Shown here: positions 26,528 to 35,993 of the stretch, piece after piece
How the letters are laid out: the number at the start of each line of letters is the position of its first letter
Position numbering within the stretch: position 1 is the stretch's first letter
NCBI RefSeq assembly: GCF_022898935.1
Contig: NZ_JALIRP010000006.1
Span: forward strand, 310,001-374,000
DNA: 64,000 nucleotides
Source: Paenibacillus mangrovi
Lineage (GTDB): Bacteria > Bacillota > Bacilli > Paenibacillales > Paenibacillaceae
Direction of reading: 5' to 3'
Notes under the pieces: generated by a model
The model's input: only the letters and a program-made list of their open reading frames with translations
Told to the model about the DNA's origin: nothing
Databases searched by the model: none
Program-made: the position numbers and the translations under genes

Positions 26528-26692
26528 TCAAGCACGGTGCAATGAAGCGCAATCTTAAATATTGATCCTAAACCGATTCCTGAGGGAGTAGGTATTTTTA
26601 TGCTCGAATCAAGGATGGATGCAGGTAAAATGTTTTTTTATGTCGAATAATGCAATGGAATTTGTGGTTGGATATGCAAGGAGGAAATTTTA

Positions 26693-27616
26693 ATGAGTCA
26701 GTTCTTAGGAAGTGCGTTCCGTAAGTCATTAATCGAGCAACTAGGAAAGAGTACCCGTTCAATTACCATTATCTCCCCATATGTGACAATGCCGGCTGTT
26801 AGAGAATTAATCAAAAGACTGCCAAGTACGGTAATAAAGCGTTCCCTTATTACGGTACCGCCAGGAGTTGAATATGTGAACGGAAGCGTGGATGTAGCAG
26901 CACTTGAGCAGCTAAATCAACATGGGTTTGAAATTCATTGGTTACCGAATCTACATGCAAAGATTTATTTGCTTGATGAGAAAATAGCTTTTGTAGGATC
27001 TGCGAATTTTACTACAAACGGCTGGGAATTGGATCAAAAGGGTAATGTAGAGGACATGATCATGTTCGAAACAAGCAAAAGTGACCGTGATCATATCAAC
27101 ACACGTTACATAACCACTTCTACGTTGCTTGACTTGAATGGAAAATGGAAAAAAGATGTAATTGCACAAAAACAGAAATTTCAAGAATTGAACTACCAGT
27201 TAATGAAATCCGTGCAAATTGACTTTCCGAATAATAATGGAGCAAACGAGCTCGCGGTATTTTCTGATTATAAATTACCGCCAAACGGATATCAGTTTTA
27301 CTTCAAATTCACTATTGCAAAAGTAACATGGCAAAAAATCAAGAAGGATAAATCCGCAATTCGATTAAAATTAGGTGGAGAGAAACAATCGCCAGATGCA
27401 ACAATTACAATCCCTTTCAGTAATTTCGGTAAGTATTTAACTAGTCTGTATACAACTGATAAACGACAAGATTGGCAATTTGGACTATATGTTGATAACG
27501 AACAAAATTTAACACTCAGAATAAGAGATAAAGTTATTTCAATTAACCGGAAAGATTTAATTGGTACACTTAGAGTAGATATCACTGTAACTAAGAAGAG
27601 AAGGGCAAATGGATAA
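26693..27616 (+). CDS. Phospholipase D-superfamily (single HKD) nuclease-like protein
   Basis: 307 aa, with CAAGGAGGAAATTTTA before the ATG. Residues about 1-155 are one PLD-type domain: IISPYVTMPAVRELI early, and LHAKIYLLDEKIAFVGSANFT (H88, K90, D95, G102, S103, N105), the HxKx4D active site. Single-HKD proteins act as dimers and include nucleases such as Nuc and the restriction enzyme BfiI. The C-terminal 150 residues are not recognised; a target-recognition domain as in BfiI is one possibility. It is the last gene before attR and follows a complete hsd operon, which supports a DNA-processing or defence role. No own methyltransferase is adjacent. Confidence 0.7.
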   Translation: MSQFLGSAFRKSLIEQLGKSTRSITIISPYVTMPAVRELIKRLPSTVIKRSLITVPPGVEYVNGSVDVAALEQLNQHGFEIHWLPNLHAKIYLLDEKIAFVGSANFTTNGWELDQKGNVEDMIMFETSKSDRDHINTRYITTSTLLDLNGKWKKDVIAQKQKFQELNYQLMKSVQIDFPNNNGANELAVFSDYKLPPNGYQFYFKFTIAKVTWQKIKKDKSAIRLKLGGEKQSPDATITIPFSNFGKYLTSLYTTDKRQDWQFGLYVDNEQNLTLRIRDKVISINRKDLIGTLRVDITVTKKRRANG

Positions 27617-27671
27617 TCTTAATTAGATGCGACCTGGCTTAAAGTGAGGTCGTTTCTTTTTGTAGTTAGAG

Positions 27672-28511
27672 CTAAGCACCTTGGCGAAACGAAGCCCAGC
27701 CTTCGTTCATGATTTTCGTTTCCATCTGAGGCCAGAAGTACAGCATTTCCTCCCGCAGCATGCTCATGATATCCCGCTGCCAGTCCTCCAGCACCTCAGA
27801 GAATTCCTGAATGAACCACATGATATCCTTCTCAGGCTCGGGCGGAAAATGGCGTGAAGCCGCTGTGCCCTTTTCTTTACTTTTGGGCTCACCCAGACTC
27901 CATAAATCATCATAATCGCCGGCAGGCCGTTCCTTCTTGGCGGATTCCTTTTGCTCCTTCATTTTGAACGCCATATAACTTTGCTTGTCAAAATGCTGCT
28001 GCGGCTTGATCAGCTGTGGATCGACATGCTCCTGTATGCTTAGAACGGCGTCGATGAAACTCTCAACGGCCTCCGTACCGTACTCCATCTCGTAACGGCT
28101 GATCCGTTCGGCTGTAGCGGACATGCTCTCGACCATATTGCGGTTGGAGGCGGAGAAACGGAAGTTGTTTTTAAAGAAATCGCAATGGGCGAGAACGTGA
28201 GCGACGATCAGCTTGTTCTGGATTAGCGAGTTGCCATCGAGCAGAAAAGCGTAGCACGGATTGGAGTTGATGACGAGCTCGTAAATTTTGCTGAGCCCGA
28301 AGTCGTACTGCATTTTCATTTTGTTGAACGTTTTGCCGAAGCTCCAGTGCGAGAAGCGGGTGGGCATACCGTATGCGCCAAACGTGTAGATGATATCAGC
28401 CGGGCAGATCTCGTAACGCATCGGATAATAATCCAAGCCGAAGCCGTCGGCTATTTCCATAATTTCGCTGATAGCATATTCGAGCTGCTTGATTTCGTCT
28501 TGATTACTCAT
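27672..28511 (-). pseudogene. spoVR: spoVR N-terminal part, interrupted by the genomic island
   Basis: The frame starts at ATG 28511 (AGGAAGGAG upstream) and runs 274 codons of SpoVR sequence to MNEGWAS, then leaves homology as FRQGA and stops in island DNA. It contains typical SpoVR features, such as [22 protein letters not shown] and [20 protein letters not shown]. Family knowledge: SpoVR is made in the mother cell and is needed for normal spore cortex. As it stands the cell would make a truncated protein lacking the C-terminal 206 residues. The coding sequence on both sides is undamaged, and fusion at the 17-bp repeat restores it exactly. Confidence 0.95.
27673..27707. repeat. attR: 17-bp core and inverted arm at right island end
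   Basis: The core GAAGCCCAGCCTTCGTT is at 27691-27707, as at 6232-6248. On the island side the arm TAAGCACCTT (27673-27682) plus GGCGAAAC mirrors GCGCT plus AAGGTGCTTA at 6249-6263. The two half-sites match at 21 of 25 positions when folded about the core centre. Confidence 0.92.
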
Positions 28512-28856
28512 GATTGGATGGCTCCTTCCTGTTTGCGGAAGAGTGTACGCAGGGATTTATTTATACATATTCACAAAAGGCGGAAGTATGAACTGACGTG
28601 ACCATTGCGGGAACAGCAAACGATACGATTGGCATCAGTGACAGACGCATCTTGAAGTTGATTCGAAAGGGTTGACATGCTCCTGAATGGCTAGGACATC
28701 AAGGACTTTCTTCAATATCAAGAGGTGTATACGAAAGTAAAGACTAGTATATGGAAATGGAGATGGGCTCTTTTCTATACTTAAAAGCAGGAAGGATCAT
28801 AAAGAGAAGAGAAATCATCTGCAGCGCACACATTGAGAACATTGAGGAGGGGTTAT
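28512..28856. other. 345-bp divergent intergenic region
   Basis: It lies between spoVR (minus) and the sugar-binding lipoprotein gene (plus) and must hold both promoters. TTGACA at 28672-28677 has no -10 at proper distance. On the spoVR side TATGTATA (28562-28569 complement) with CATACTT 13 bp upstream is a weak SigE-like pair. No decisive signal seen. Confidence 0.4.
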
Positions 28857-30530
28857 ATGAAAAGCAGCAAATTCTTGTTGAGTGTTGCCCTGGTTCTGTG
28901 CATGGCATTGACGGCATGTGGTAACTCCAACAACAGTGAAGGCACAAAAGAGGCAGAGAAAAAGCCTGAGACAACGCAAGAGCAGGGACAGAAAGAAGAT
29001 GAGAATCAGGTCATTGAAGTTTCGACGGTATCACCAAGCGACCCGTATCTTAAATTCGACGAGGGGGAAAGTTTCGATAAGAACGCCGTGTATGACGCTT
29101 ATGAGAAAGATGTCGGCGTAAAGATTACGAACAAATGGGTAGCGGCGGATGATCCTCAGTTCAAAGAAAAATTAAAAATGACGATTGCATCCAACGACCT
29201 GCCGGACTTCGTGCGTGTGAATGCAACACAATTGAAAGAACTGACGGAAGCGGACATGATCATGGACATCACGGATGTGTATGACCAAAACGCGACGGAT
29301 GAAACAAAGAAATTTTTGATGATGGACGGCGGCATGCAGATGAAAACGGCCACGTTCGACGGTAAATTAATGGGGATTCCGAGCTCCTATAATCCTTACC
29401 AATATCAGTACTTGTACGTACGTACGGACTGGCTTAAAAAGTTGAACCTGCCAGAACCGAAGACAATGGCTGACCTCCTGACGATCGCTGAAGCTTTCAA
29501 AACGAAAGATCCAGGCGGTTCAGGTAAAGCTTACGGTATTGCGGTAAGTAAAGATCCATTCAATAAAGATACAGGAGTGACCGGATTACGCGCATTCCTT
29601 AACGGTTACCATGCTTATGAAAATCTCTGGATGGAAGATGGAAACGGCGGACTGATGAATAGTGACATCCAACCGCAAGTGAAGGATGCACTTAAAGCAC
29701 TTCAAGATATGTTTAAAAAAGGTCTTATCGATCCTGAGTTCACGGTTAAAGATGCCGATAAAGAATCCGAGCTTATTTACAACAACAGCATAGGTCTTGT
29801 ATTCGGTGCTTCCTGGACACCGGCACAGCTGGCAAAAGGCGCAGTTGTAGACGGTAAAGTTGTTCAAGAATGGGGCGTATACCCGATTCCTTCCGTGGAC
29901 AGCAACCCAACGATGAACCAAATCGGTTTAGGTGTTGACGAGTACTATGTCATTTCCAAAAATGCTAAGCATCCTGAAGGCGTTATCAAATTACTGAACC
30001 AATATATCGTGACACAGTCTCATCCAACTGAAGAACAAAAAGTGTATGAATACGGTAAAGATCTGAAAGAAAAAGGAGCTAACTACTGGTTGCTTAACCC
30101 GCTTCGCGTAGGCAGACAAATCGATAACAACGGCGAAATCTTACCGAAAGCAATCGAAACGAAAGATACTAGCATTCTGGAAACAAAAGACCAAAAAACG
30201 CGTTATGAGCGTGCAATGAAATATGTTGACGGTAGCGACATCAACATGTGGTGGGAGTACCTGATTTCGGGTCCGAACGGAGCGGTATCGCATAACCCTA
30301 AAATCCAGCAAAATAAAGAATATCTGCAAAACAAATTCTATGGCGCTCCTACGCCAACAATGGCAGAACGTCAAGAAATCTTGACCAAGAAGCGTGACGA
30401 AGTATACTTCAAAATCATCATGAACCAAGTGTCTGTAGACGAATTCGACAAATTCGTTGAAGAGTGGAAAAAACTTGGCGGCGACGAAATTACGAAAGAA
30501 GTTAACGAATGGTACAAAGCAAGTAAATAA
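28857..30530 (+). CDS. Sugar ABC transporter substrate-binding lipoprotein (LplA/YtcQ type)
   Basis: 557 aa from ATG 28857 with GAGGAGGGG upstream. A lipoprotein signal (KFLLSVALVLCMALTAC) places the lipid-bearing Cys at residue 21. A Ser/Glu-rich tether and a large extracellular solute-binding domain follow (IASNDLPDFVRVN, LMGIPSSYNPYQYQYLYVRTDWLKKL). Family knowledge: these large Paenibacillaceae binding proteins serve oligosaccharide uptake with paired permeases, as here downstream. The ATPase is not encoded nearby, so a shared MsmX-type ATPase probably energises the transporter. Confidence 0.92.
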   Translation: MKSSKFLLSVALVLCMALTACGNSNNSEGTKEAEKKPETTQEQGQKEDENQVIEVSTVSPSDPYLKFDEGESFDKNAVYDAYEKDVGVKITNKWVAADDPQFKEKLKMTIASNDLPDFVRVNATQLKELTEADMIMDITDVYDQNATDETKKFLMMDGGMQMKTATFDGKLMGIPSSYNPYQYQYLYVRTDWLKKLNLPEPKTMADLLTIAEAFKTKDPGGSGKAYGIAVSKDPFNKDTGVTGLRAFLNGYHAYENLWMEDGNGGLMNSDIQPQVKDALKALQDMFKKGLIDPEFTVKDADKESELIYNNSIGLVFGASWTPAQLAKGAVVDGKVVQEWGVYPIPSVDSNPTMNQIGLGVDEYYVISKNAKHPEGVIKLLNQYIVTQSHPTEEQKVYEYGKDLKEKGANYWLLNPLRVGRQIDNNGEILPKAIETKDTSILETKDQKTRYERAMKYVDGSDINMWWEYLISGPNGAVSHNPKIQQNKEYLQNKFYGAPTPTMAERQEILTKKRDEVYFKIIMNQVSVDEFDKFVEEWKKLGGDEITKEVNEWYKASK

Positions 30531-30629
30531 TGTTTAGCACGGGCGATGTTTAGCAAAACCAATGGAGGGATTGATTTGATCGAAGTCAGTCCCTCTTTCT
30601 ATACAGAGAAACACTGCGAGGTGAAGGGC

Positions 30630-31535
30630 ATGAGTGGGTTAACGCGAATGTTTAAAAAAGAATGGCCGCTTCATATAATGCTGCTGCCAGGTCTTATCAT
30701 CGTTCTTATCTTCAGTTACATCCCTATGGCGGGAATTATGATGGCGTTTCAGAAATATATGCCTAATAAAGGGTTGTTCGGTTCACCTTTTATCGGTATG
30801 AAGAACTTCCGATTATTGATGGAGTATCCGGATATTGGCCAAATCTTTTTTAATACGATATTCATTGCGGTTATGAAAATCATCGCAGGGCTGATCGTTC
30901 CGATTACGATCGCGATTCTATTGAATGAACTGCGTAAGGAATGGGTTAAGAGAACCTTTCAGACGCTTGTATATTTGCCTCACTTTTTGTCTTGGGTTTT
31001 GTTAAGCGGTATTTTGATTGATATTTTGTCACCATCCTCCGGGATTCTCAATCAAGTTTTAGGATTGTTCGGAATTAAGCCGATCTTTTTCTTGGGCAGC
31101 AACAGCTGGTTCCCATATGTGATGGTTCTCTCGGACGTGTGGAAGGAATTCGGCTTTGGTACGATTGTCTATCTGGCGGCACTTACGAATATTAATCCGT
31201 CGCTTTATGAGGCAGCGCAAATCGATGGTGCAAGCCGCATCAAGCAGATTTTTCATATTACGCTTCCAGGCATGATGCCGATTATCATTCTGATGCTGAC
31301 CTTGAGTATTGGGAATGTACTTAATGCCGGATTTGATCAAATATTTAACATGTACAGTCCTCCGGTCTATGAAAGCGCGGATATTATCGATACATTCGTC
31401 TACCGTATGGGGATCCAGCAGGCTCAGTTCGGATTTGCAACGGCTGTAGGGCTGCTGAAATCAGTCGTAAGCTTTATTCTCATCTCATGTTCCTATGTGC
31501 TAGCTTATCGTGTAGCGAATTACCGCATTTTCTAG
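30630..31535 (+). CDS. ABC sugar permease, LplB type
   Basis: 301 aa from ATG 30630 (GAGGTG 6 nt before it). Six predicted membrane helices, starting LHIMLLPGLIIVLIFSYIPM. The coupling EAA motif reads YEAAQIDGASRIKQIFHITLPGM. It belongs to the MalF/LplB group that pairs with an LplC/MalG-type partner, which follows. It starts 100 bp after the binding-protein stop and is likely in the same transcript. Confidence 0.93.
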   Translation: MSGLTRMFKKEWPLHIMLLPGLIIVLIFSYIPMAGIMMAFQKYMPNKGLFGSPFIGMKNFRLLMEYPDIGQIFFNTIFIAVMKIIAGLIVPITIAILLNELRKEWVKRTFQTLVYLPHFLSWVLLSGILIDILSPSSGILNQVLGLFGIKPIFFLGSNSWFPYVMVLSDVWKEFGFGTIVYLAALTNINPSLYEAAQIDGASRIKQIFHITLPGMMPIIILMLTLSIGNVLNAGFDQIFNMYSPPVYESADIIDTFVYRMGIQQAQFGFATAVGLLKSVVSFILISCSYVLAYRVANYRIF

Positions 31536-31570
31536 TGTTATAGCAGGTAATTCAGAAGGGAGACGTACCC

Positions 31571-32455
31571 GTGCCTAACCATAGCTCATGGTCTAGAAAG
31601 GTGTTTCTGGTATTTAATTTCATCTTTCTAGCTTTTATATCCTTGTTGTGTCTTATGCCAATTATTCATATATTAGCAATCTCATTCAGCTCAGGAAATG
31701 CGGCAGCAGCTGGCAAAGTAACATTGTGGCCTGTTGATTTCACGACGGCTGCTTATGACAACGTATTCGGAAAGCCGGAATACTTACGCGCCTTCTGGGT
31801 GTCTATTAAACGCGTTGTGCTCGGTACGTCGATCAGCATGCTGCTGACGATTGTTACGGCGTATCCTTTATCGAAAGATACTTCGCAGTTTAGATTGCGT
31901 ACCTGGTATGCTTGGGTTTTTGTATTTACGATTCTCTTCAGCGGCGGCCTTGTACCAATGTATTTAACGGTGAAGTCGTTAGGCATGCTGGATTCCATTT
32001 GGGCCTTGGTCTTGCCAGGAGCGGTTCCGGTGTTCAACGTAATTCTATTGCTTAATTTTTATCGCAACTTACCGAAGGAGCTGGAGGAATCCTCACGAAT
32101 CGATGGGGCCAGTCACTTCACGACATTATGGAAAATCTATGTACCGCTGTCTTTACCCGCTCTTGCAACCACAGGTCTCTTCACGATTGTGGGACACTGG
32201 AACAGCTGGTTTGACGGGATTTTGTATATGAATCATCCGGAGAATTATCCGCTGCAGTCATTCTTACAGTCGATTATTATCAAAAATGATTTCCGCTTTC
32301 TTAAGGCGGAGAACGTTGAATTGATGATTAAGTTATCAGATCGTACAAGTAAGGCGGCGCAGATTTTCGTCGCAGCATTCCCGATTCTAATCGTCTATCC
32401 GTTCTTGCAACGGTTCTTCATTAAAGGAATTGTGATGGGCAGTGTCAAAGAATAG
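31571..32455 (+). CDS. ABC sugar permease, LplC/YtcP type
   Basis: 294 aa from GTG 31571 with AAGGGAG upstream. Six membrane helices, the first FNFIFLAFISLLCLMPIIHILA. The EAA-like loop reads LEESSRIDGASHFTTLWKIYVPLSLPAL. It is the second half of the heterodimeric permease, 35 bp after the first, and ends with RFFIKGIVMGSVKE, typical for the LplC group. Confidence 0.93.
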   Translation: MPNHSSWSRKVFLVFNFIFLAFISLLCLMPIIHILAISFSSGNAAAAGKVTLWPVDFTTAAYDNVFGKPEYLRAFWVSIKRVVLGTSISMLLTIVTAYPLSKDTSQFRLRTWYAWVFVFTILFSGGLVPMYLTVKSLGMLDSIWALVLPGAVPVFNVILLLNFYRNLPKELEESSRIDGASHFTTLWKIYVPLSLPALATTGLFTIVGHWNSWFDGILYMNHPENYPLQSFLQSIIIKNDFRFLKAENVELMIKLSDRTSKAAQIFVAAFPILIVYPFLQRFFIKGIVMGSVKE

Positions 32456-32494
32456 TATCGGATTGCTTACTAAACGAATGCAGGTGAACAGATC

Positions 32495-34228
32495 ATGAAA
32501 ATCCGATTTTTTCTGAACGATTCCTCCATATTCAAGAAGATAATGGCTGCCTTTCTGGCGGCCTTGTTGCCGCTTATGATGGTTACCTGGCTGATTAATG
32601 AGAAGGGTTCGAATAATATTCGGAGGGGGATTTCGGAGTCTATTCTGAACATGACAAGCTTCTATCTGGATTCACTGGATAACGAAGCGGATCGGATCAG
32701 CCGGTATTTGCCGAACTATGTAATGGATAAAGATTTGATGGAACTCGCGGCGACAGGCACAGAGATTAGTTATTACGACCGCTCACGAAAAATATTAGAC
32801 ATTCAGAGACGGCTCGATCTGATGAAGAATTCAAGCCCGTTTATACAAGAGGCAAGGGCCTATGTGCCATTGCTTGAACGTACCATTCTGAGTTCGAAAT
32901 ATGAAACATCCATTAACGAACCGGAATTTATAGCGATGCAGCAAAGCGCCAAAACATATGATGGACCGCTTGTGTATTGGAATGACCGGATATTTATTAC
33001 GATGCAGTATCCTGCCACTTCGGTGAGAAATCCGACTTATGTCGTGGCGGTTGAATTATCTAAAACGAAGATTAAGGAAATTCTGACGCAGATCAACGGC
33101 GCGCAGGGAGCGCAAAGCGTATTGATAAATTTGGATCGCGGATGGGAAGCGCAGAGCGATAAGGATCCGTTATTGCTGAAACGCATGAAAGCCTTTGCCA
33201 TCGACAAGCGGAATGCGAATTCTGAAGAAGGCTACGAGACGCTTAAATTCGATGGAAAGCGTTATCTTACCGTCTATAAATATTCGAAGTTATGGAATTC
33301 TTACTCGATTACGTGCGTTCCGGAAGCCAACGTGTTAGGACCGCTGCAAATGTATCGAATGTTGTTCTGGGTGGCATGTATTCTTGCGGTATGCATCGTG
33401 CTCTTCTTCTCTTATTTTCTATTAAGACTGATCTACCGTCCGCTCATGAAGCTTGTTCATTCGTTCCGGCGCATGCGGCAGAACATACTGGAACCGATCA
33501 CGATCGATCGCGGGGCAGACGAGTTCGGTTATTTGTATCAGGCATTTAATGATACGGTGATATCCTTGCGAACACTCATTGAGGAAAATTACGAACAGCA
33601 AATTCGCAATCAACGCTCGGAACTTAAGCGATTGCAGTCGCAGATTAATCCTCATTTTCTATATAACTGCTTTTTCGTGTTATGCCGTTTAATTAAGTCG
33701 GAGAACCAGAAGGAGAAAGCTTACCAATTTTGCCTTTATATCGGCCAATATTTCCAGTTTATTACCCGCAATGACGAGGATGACATTCCACTGGAGCTTG
33801 AAGTGAATCATTCCCGCACCTATGTGGATATGCAGAGGATTTGTTACGGTGATCGGATCGAAGTTCTATTTGAAGGAGAAGTACAGAATTTAACCGTTCC
33901 ACGGCTTATTTTGCAGCCGATTATTGAGAATGCTTACGAGCATGCCTTTGGCAATATGGTACAGACGGGTGAGCTGTGGGTTCACAGCAAGCTGCACGAT
34001 GATGTATTCTCAATTTATGTTGAAGATAACGGCCGAAGCATCACCGATGAAGAAATTGAGCAGCTTCAAACGCGGCTGCGGCGATCGTCCAAGCGAATGG
34101 AAGAGACGACCGGTATCATGAATGTCCATCGCAGAATACAATTGCGTTATGGCGAAGAATATGGCATAACCGTGTCACGATCTGAACTTGGCGGGCTTCA
34201 AGTTACAATCAATCTGAGTGCAAGCTAG
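32495..34228 (+). CDS. YesM-type sensor histidine kinase
   Basis: 577 aa. TM1 (about residues 15-35), a large extracellular sensing region, TM2 (about 287-310), HAMP (about 308-360), then a His_kinase (PF06580) core with the phospho-acceptor in QINPHFLYN (about H387) and the ATPase end with PRLILQPIIENAYEHAF and VEDNGRS. Family knowledge: YesM/LytS-type kinases control neighbouring sugar transporters through AraC-type response regulators. The next gene encodes such a regulator, with an 11-bp overlap-sized junction typical of a coupled pair. Confidence 0.93.
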   Translation: MKIRFFLNDSSIFKKIMAAFLAALLPLMMVTWLINEKGSNNIRRGISESILNMTSFYLDSLDNEADRISRYLPNYVMDKDLMELAATGTEISYYDRSRKILDIQRRLDLMKNSSPFIQEARAYVPLLERTILSSKYETSINEPEFIAMQQSAKTYDGPLVYWNDRIFITMQYPATSVRNPTYVVAVELSKTKIKEILTQINGAQGAQSVLINLDRGWEAQSDKDPLLLKRMKAFAIDKRNANSEEGYETLKFDGKRYLTVYKYSKLWNSYSITCVPEANVLGPLQMYRMLFWVACILAVCIVLFFSYFLLRLIYRPLMKLVHSFRRMRQNILEPITIDRGADEFGYLYQAFNDTVISLRTLIEENYEQQIRNQRSELKRLQSQINPHFLYNCFFVLCRLIKSENQKEKAYQFCLYIGQYFQFITRNDEDDIPLELEVNHSRTYVDMQRICYGDRIEVLFEGEVQNLTVPRLILQPIIENAYEHAFGNMVQTGELWVHSKLHDDVFSIYVEDNGRSITDEEIEQLQTRLRRSSKRMEETTGIMNVHRRIQLRYGEEYGITVSRSELGGLQVTINLSAS

Positions 34229-34241
34229 AGGAGGAATCAAC

Positions 34242-35897
34242 ATGTATAGGCTTCTAATCGTCGATGATCTGCCTATTATCGTCGATGGTCTTCTTGAGCT
34301 GTTAGAGCAAACCGATTTGCCGCTTCATGTCATGAAAGCCTATTCAGGAGAAGAGGCTTTGGAGTTATTGAAGAATAACAAGATTGATATTGTGATCTCG
34401 GATATTAAGATGCCAGGTATTGGAGGCATTGAGCTGCTTCAAAAAATTAAAGACCTGTGGCCGTCGTGTAAAGTCATATTCTTAACGGGCTATAATGATT
34501 TTAGTTACGCAAGAAGCGCGATTACGTATGGTGGCTTCGAATACTTACTTAAAGTTGAGAGCGATGAGAAGATAATAGAATCCGTCGAGCGGGCAATTGC
34601 CAAAATTGAAGAAGAGCAGGATCAGCAGCAGATTATCGCAAGAGCGCATAAGAAGATGAGGCAGGCGCTGCCTTCGCTGCAGAAAGAGTATATGTGGGGG
34701 TTATTCCAAGGCAAACAGGTCACGGAATGCCAGCTTCGGCAAGTATTCCATGAAGTCGATATCCCTTTGGATGCGGAAATGCCTGTCTATATGCTGCTTG
34801 GCAGAGTGGATGCTTGGAAAGAAATGTTTACGACACCAGATAAAGCACTGCTAACTTATGCCTATCAAAATATTACGGATGAGTACTTATCTGAGCATGT
34901 CCGTTGTTTCTCCTTAGTGTATGATCTATCTCGCATTGTCTGGTTGATTCAGCCGAAAGAAGGCATGGCTGACGCCTCGGATTCTTTAGAGTGGTCCAAA
35001 GCCTATCAATATACGAGAGATACTCTCGAATGTGCGCAGGAGACATGCAAGAAGTTGCTGGGGCTCTCGGTGTCCTTCGTCCTTGGTACGGAACAGACGG
35101 CATGGAGCCATGTATCCGATCGATTCCATTCGATCAAATATTGCTTTGTGTATGGTCACGGTTTATCGAGTGGAGTGATTCTGAGCGATACCGAGATGGA
35201 AGGAAATGATAATCAAGGAGCGGGAAGCCGTCAGGATTTCTTCTATCATACGAGGGTACAATTCTTGATGACCTGTCTTGAGAACAATCACAAAGAGCAA
35301 TTTTACAAGCAGTATGCTGAATTGACGGCCATTTGGAACGACCCGCTAACACCTTATGAACGCAAAACCGAATTGTATCATTCGCTTTCAGCGGTGTTCC
35401 TATCGTATATCAATAAAAATCAAGTTATTCGCGATTATGTGAATACACTGATCGATTTGGATCCTTTGTTCAAGCCAACCGACAATATTTCTTGGTCGGA
35501 TCTTACGCAATACTTTTACGAGATGGCTTCTTGTATCTTCGATTGGAATGATTCGTGCAGGACGGAGCTGCCAGCGGAAGTGATTCAAAAAGTCCATCGT
35601 TATATTGAAGAAAATATCGCGAAAGATATTTCCCTAAATGCACTGGCAGATTATGTGGGCCTCAATCCATCTTACTTCTCAAGGCTGTACAAACAAATGA
35701 CCGGCATAGGTCTATCGAAATATGTGAATGATTACCGGAATCTGATCTCGAAGGAAATGCTGCTGAATACGTCGATGAAAGTCAATGAAATTGCGGCTGC
35801 GCTTGGCTACAATTCCGCGCTTGCCTTCATTCGCTTTTTTAAGAAGCAAAACGAAATGACGCCACAAGAATATCGGATGATGCGTTCGAGTTCATAA
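34242..35897 (+). CDS. YesN-type response regulator with AraC DNA-binding domain
   Basis: 551 aa from ATG 34242 (GAGGAGGAAT upstream). REC domain residues 1-120: LLIVDDLPIIVDG, phospho-acceptor D54 in VISDIKMPG, K near FEYLLKVESDEK. A long central region follows. C-terminal AraC HTH (about 450-548): DISLNALADYVGLNPSYFSRLYKQ and MKVNEIAAALGYNSALAFIRFFKK. It presumably activates the upstream lipoprotein-permease genes when the YesM-type kinase senses sugar. Confidence 0.93.
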   Translation: MYRLLIVDDLPIIVDGLLELLEQTDLPLHVMKAYSGEEALELLKNNKIDIVISDIKMPGIGGIELLQKIKDLWPSCKVIFLTGYNDFSYARSAITYGGFEYLLKVESDEKIIESVERAIAKIEEEQDQQQIIARAHKKMRQALPSLQKEYMWGLFQGKQVTECQLRQVFHEVDIPLDAEMPVYMLLGRVDAWKEMFTTPDKALLTYAYQNITDEYLSEHVRCFSLVYDLSRIVWLIQPKEGMADASDSLEWSKAYQYTRDTLECAQETCKKLLGLSVSFVLGTEQTAWSHVSDRFHSIKYCFVYGHGLSSGVILSDTEMEGNDNQGAGSRQDFFYHTRVQFLMTCLENNHKEQFYKQYAELTAIWNDPLTPYERKTELYHSLSAVFLSYINKNQVIRDYVNTLIDLDPLFKPTDNISWSDLTQYFYEMASCIFDWNDSCRTELPAEVIQKVHRYIEENIAKDISLNALADYVGLNPSYFSRLYKQMTGIGLSKYVNDYRNLISKEMLLNTSMKVNEIAAALGYNSALAFIRFFKKQNEMTPQEYRMMRSSS

Positions 35898-35993
35898 ATG
35901 GAGCCTTAAATTCAAAGTCAACAATTGTATATAAAATGTAAGTAACGGTCTCTTTAACCGTCCGGTGCCCTATTTTAGAATGATGGTACGTGG

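Larger units (their letters stand above)
6249..27690. mobile_element. 21.4-kb serine-recombinase genomic island inserted in spoVR
   Basis: The limits are set by the 17-bp direct repeats and by where SpoVR homology stops on each side. Three large serine recombinase genes, two XRE/RHH-type regulators and a cargo of defence-like genes lie inside. No conjugation, replication or phage structural genes were found, so it resembles SCC-type or skin-type islands more than an ICE or an intact prophage. Much of it (6.2-8.2, 14-20 and 24.7-27.6 kb) is visibly more AT-rich than the flanking chromosome. Precise recombination between the repeats would remove it and restore spoVR in frame. Confidence 0.92.

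Noticed and set aside
26530-26560. A third att-like site next to the decayed spoVR end
   Set aside because: Only scattered matches to the arm AAGGTGCTTA and none to the 17-bp core.
6249-27690. The island as a complete prophage or conjugative element
   Set aside because: No capsid, tail, terminase, relaxase, coupling protein or replication genes were found.
28562-28590. SigE-like promoter upstream of spoVR
   Set aside because: The -10 region matches at only about four of nine positions, so it cannot be called.
28672-28677. TTGACA as the -35 of the sugar operon
   Set aside because: No -10-like hexamer 16-18 bp downstream.
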